From the NCBI GenBank assembly GCA_017555325.1, contig JAFZGR010000248.1, positions 1-8,616 of the forward strand: 8,616 bases of DNA, written 5' to 3'. This stretch comes from Alphaproteobacteria bacterium (GTDB lineage: Bacteria > Pseudomonadota > Alphaproteobacteria > CAAHEQ01 > UBA3637). Positions 6,646 to 8,616 of the stretch are shown here, piece after piece. A model generated the notes under the pieces. It did no database searches, was not told where the DNA came from, and worked only from the letters and a program-made list of their open reading frames with translations. The translations under genes and the position numbers were made by a program. The first letter of the stretch is position 1. Each line of letters opens with the position of its first letter.

Positions 6646-7477
6646 ACTGTTTCAAATAATTCTCAATCTTTTCTTTTAAATTCGCAACGGCTTGTTGACG
6701 GGAAAAAGCATCTGCCCGTCCTTGTTCCGGATAGACCGTTTGAATAAAATCGGTATATTCTGCAAACGATAAAACTTCTTGAGCACTCTCTTTCATTTTA
6801 CGCTGTTTCCATTGACTGCCTTGCTTCAAAAGTTCTTGTTTCTTTTCCTCATCCATTTTATAATTTTGCAACAAAACCTGTGCCTCTCCATCTGTTTTTT
6901 TCGTTGTCGGATAATACCATTTTTGATTGGCATTTTCTGCTGCCAACACTAACAAAACATACGGATGTAAAATCTCACCTTTAAATGACATATTTTGAGC
7001 CCTCATTGCATAAGCCATTTGATTTAAATAAGATGACAAAACAGCTCTAGAATTATCTGTTTCATCCATTTTTAACAATATTTTAGCCAAAGCAACCTGA
7101 GCGGATGCATTTCCATTTTCTGATGCAAGATGATAAAATAACAATTTCTTCATCACATTCCCAGTATCATCCTGTGATTGTTTTTGATAATATTGAGCCA
7201 ACCATAATTGAGCGTCTTCTTCATTCCGATCTAACGCACATCTGGTGAAATAAGAAACAGCCCGTTTTTCATTCTGTTGCCTCAAAGCCATTTCCCCCGC
7301 GGGGCAACCCGCCTGAGCAGACAAAACAAAACTCAACAAAGATAAAAATGCAATACAAATAAATGTGCTAACGCACAATCCCCAACACAAATATGCTCGC
7401 CTATGATGATACGAAACAACCGTTTCAGATGTATTTTTTTTAGATTTTTTTCTCAATAAATGAGGCATTTTACTCAT
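6644..7477 (-). CDS. Membrane-anchored or secreted Sel1/TPR-like repeat protein
   Basis: I do not recognise a named family. The 277-residue protein starts with a long basic stretch (about 1-27, many Lys/Arg), then a hydrophobic segment (about 28-54) ending in the signal-peptidase-I-like motif AQA before G57-C58. It is either cleaved there and released to the periplasm or kept as a signal anchor. The Cys lacks a canonical lipobox (Gln at -3), so a lipoprotein is unlikely. Residues of about 73-138 form helical repeats of Sel1/TPR type: KRAVSYFTRCALDRNEEDAQLWLAQYY, and then KKLLFYHLASENGNASAQVALAKILL after the link. The remainder is mostly polar and helical with a charged C terminus. The start is taken as ATG at 7477, nine bases after GGAGG; an in-frame TTG one codon upstream is less likely. 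It overlaps the end of the upstream DUF3426-like gene by eight bases and its stop overlaps the miaB ribosome binding site. A scaffold or interaction role in the envelope is only an inference. Confidence 0.85.
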   Translation of the reverse strand: MSKMPHLLRKKSKKNTSETVVSYHHRRAYLCWGLCVSTFICIAFLSLLSFVLSAQAGCPAGEMALRQQNEKRAVSYFTRCALDRNEEDAQLWLAQYYQKQSQDDTGNVMKKLLFYHLASENGNASAQVALAKILLKMDETDNSRAVLSSYLNQMAYAMRAQNMSFKGEILHPYVLLVLAAENANQKWYYPTTKKTDGEAQVLLQNYKMDEEKKQELLKQGSQWKQRKMKESAQEVLSFAEYTDFIQTVYPEQGRADAFSRQQAVANLKEKIENYLKQ

Positions 7478-8616
7478 CAAATATTACCTCCACACGAGCA
7501 ACTTCCATCGGAGCCGGAACAACACTTGAAAAAAAGGATTGAATAGCATTACCTTCCACTTCCGGTTGTGACAAAATAATCCGTTTACGAGCGACAACCA
7601 TATCTTCATGATTATAAACAACCGCTTTTAATTCAGGAACAACCATCTTCTTTAATTCAGTATTTGCAATGTTTCCCTTTATCATTAACCGCATAACACC
7701 GGCTTCATTGGGAGACAATTCATAAACAATATCCCGAATTACCAAAACACGCGTTGCTTCACTAATCAAAGATTCCGGAACAACCCCCAAGCCCGCAAAA
7801 GCATCAGAGACAACCGCTTCTTCACGAACAACCACCGGAATAACATCATCCGATTTTGCTTCCATATTTTCATCTTTACTATTTAAAATTGGAAGTACTT
7901 TATCCTCTTTAGGCATTTCCTTACCTAAATTATTCAGCAAAGCTTCATTGTTATTCGGAATCGCATCCTGTACCTGAACTTGCGCAGTTACATTCTGTAA
8001 ATCCGAATTATTCTTCAATACTGGTTTCACTGCATCTTTCGGATGAGCATCTACCAATTGGCCCACAGTTTCGGAAATATCAGTATTTTTAATATTCGGA
8101 GCATTCGATAGCTTTACATCTTCAACATTTTCCATAATCATCTGATTTTTCGGCTCAACAATCGGCATCACATTCGACACAACATCTATCGATTGTACTT
8201 TTTCCGTTTTTTGAATTGCATCTTCTGTTTTTTCAATCTGTTTAACCGAATCAACCGGTTCAACTCGCTTTTGTCCTATATTCTTCGATTGAACTTTCTG
8301 AATATGTTTACTCGTTTCTTTCGTTGAGATTTTTACAGATTGCTTTTGAGAATCTTTATCTAATGAACCCAATACAAATTCATCCACCTGAGCAATTAAA
8401 AAATCCTTTTGCAAATATGCCCCATAACAAATACCGCCGGCAACACACAACCAGAACAAAACAGATAAAACAGATGTTTTTTTCTTTTCGGGAATAACCG
8501 GTTTAAATGCTTCCGGAATAGAATCCAATCGATCGGTTGTCTGTGGAACTTCTTGCGACAACAGAGATAACGGCTCCGTAAATTTTGGTTCTGCCGGTGA
8601 TTGTATAAGTGAAATA
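7470..8616 (-). CDS. Membrane protein with DUF3426-like C-terminal domain, probable zinc-ribbon family (5' end beyond window)
   Basis: The frame is open from the right edge to the TAA at 7470-7472, giving 381 visible residues. A TTG at 8561 could be read as a start, but the frame continues upstream for 18 sense codons to the edge and no Shine-Dalgarno precedes the TTG, so the gene is treated as truncated. Visible parts in order are a Pro/Ser-rich cytoplasmic stretch (1-48), one membrane segment (about 49-68, VLSVLFWLCVAGGICYGAYL), a linker of about 200 residues rich in Lys, Gln, Asn, Val and Glu with few aromatic residues, and a globular end (about 286-381). The end has the DUF3426 pattern: a short beta strand, IKGNIANTE, VVPELKAVVYN, a FFSS segment, PAP, and a final VARVEVIF strand. 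Alphaproteobacterial relatives usually begin with an MJ0042-type CxxC zinc ribbon; that part would lie outside the window. The exact function is unknown. The gene overlaps the next one by eight bases. Confidence 0.82.
   Translation of the reverse strand, partial: ISLIQSPAEPKFTEPLSLLSQEVPQTTDRLDSIPEAFKPVIPEKKKTSVLSVLFWLCVAGGICYGAYLQKDFLIAQVDEFVLGSLDKDSQKQSVKISTKETSKHIQKVQSKNIGQKRVEPVDSVKQIEKTEDAIQKTEKVQSIDVVSNVMPIVEPKNQMIMENVEDVKLSNAPNIKNTDISETVGQLVDAHPKDAVKPVLKNNSDLQNVTAQVQVQDAIPNNNEALLNNLGKEMPKEDKVLPILNSKDENMEAKSDDVIPVVVREEAVVSDAFAGLGVVPESLISEATRVLVIRDIVYELSPNEAGVMRLMIKGNIANTELKKMVVPELKAVVYNHEDMVVARKRIILSQPEVEGNAIQSFFSSVVPAPMEVARVEVIFDE
7487..7491 (-). promoter_or_regulatory. Ribosome binding site of the Sel1/TPR-like gene
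   Basis: GGAGG on the minus strand lies inside the last codons of the upstream gene, nine bases before ATG at 7477 and six before an in-frame TTG at 7480. ATG is preferred as the stronger codon; the difference is one residue. Confidence 0.65.

Noticed and set aside
7304..7318. Possible lipobox around C58 of the Sel1/TPR-like protein
   Set aside because: The residues before Cys are A-Q-A-G with Gln at -3 rather than Leu/Val/Ile; AQA fits signal peptidase I better.
1..8616. tRNA/rRNA genes, CRISPR repeats, transposases, attachment sites
   Set aside because: No cloverleaf-like or direct-repeat array was seen, and nearly every base is accounted for by minus-strand coding sequence.

Overview
The window is one gene-dense block of nine protein genes, all on the minus strand. 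They read from the right edge to the left edge with gaps of at most about 25 bases or with short overlaps. No gene on the plus strand is convincing, and there is no RNA gene, insertion sequence, CRISPR array or long intergenic region. Two genes run off the window: the first (right edge) lacks its 5' end and the last (left edge) lacks its 3' end. Base composition is AT-rich (roughly 32-38% G+C in two lines counted by hand), with many A8-A9 runs on the coding strand.

The best guess for the source is an AT-rich alphaproteobacterium. miaB-phoH-ybeY-corC is a widespread proteobacterial order, and mtaB followed by ftsY is familiar from Alphaproteobacteria. The first gene also resembles the zinc-ribbon/DUF3426 proteins common there. 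The low G+C would suit an uncultured gut or host-associated lineage, but the order cannot be fixed from this window. Stops are TAA or TGA and Trp is TGG, so the standard genetic code applies.

Layout in transcription order: (1) a membrane-anchored protein with a long low-complexity linker and a DUF3426-like C-terminal domain; (2) a secreted or membrane-anchored Sel1/TPR-like repeat protein; (3) miaB, tRNA A37 methylthiotransferase acting on i6A; (4) phoH/ybeZ, a short P-loop ATPase; (5) ybeY, endoribonuclease for 16S rRNA maturation; (6) corC/ybeX, CBS-pair protein with an unusual Lys-rich tail; (7) mtaB, methylthiotransferase acting on t6A37; (8) ftsY, the SRP receptor GTPase; (9) a polytopic membrane protein of MFS-like 6+6 layout.

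The core (3-8) is a translation-quality and targeting cassette: two enzymes thiomethylate tRNA position 37, YbeY-PhoH-CorC act in rRNA/ribosome metabolism, and FtsY brings ribosomes to the membrane. Genes 1, 2 and 9 are the less understood part. I see no clear new defence or mobile system. The most notable points are the missing N-terminal domain of PhoH, the Lys-rich tail of CorC, the direct corC-mtaB junction, and the unexplained genes at both ends.
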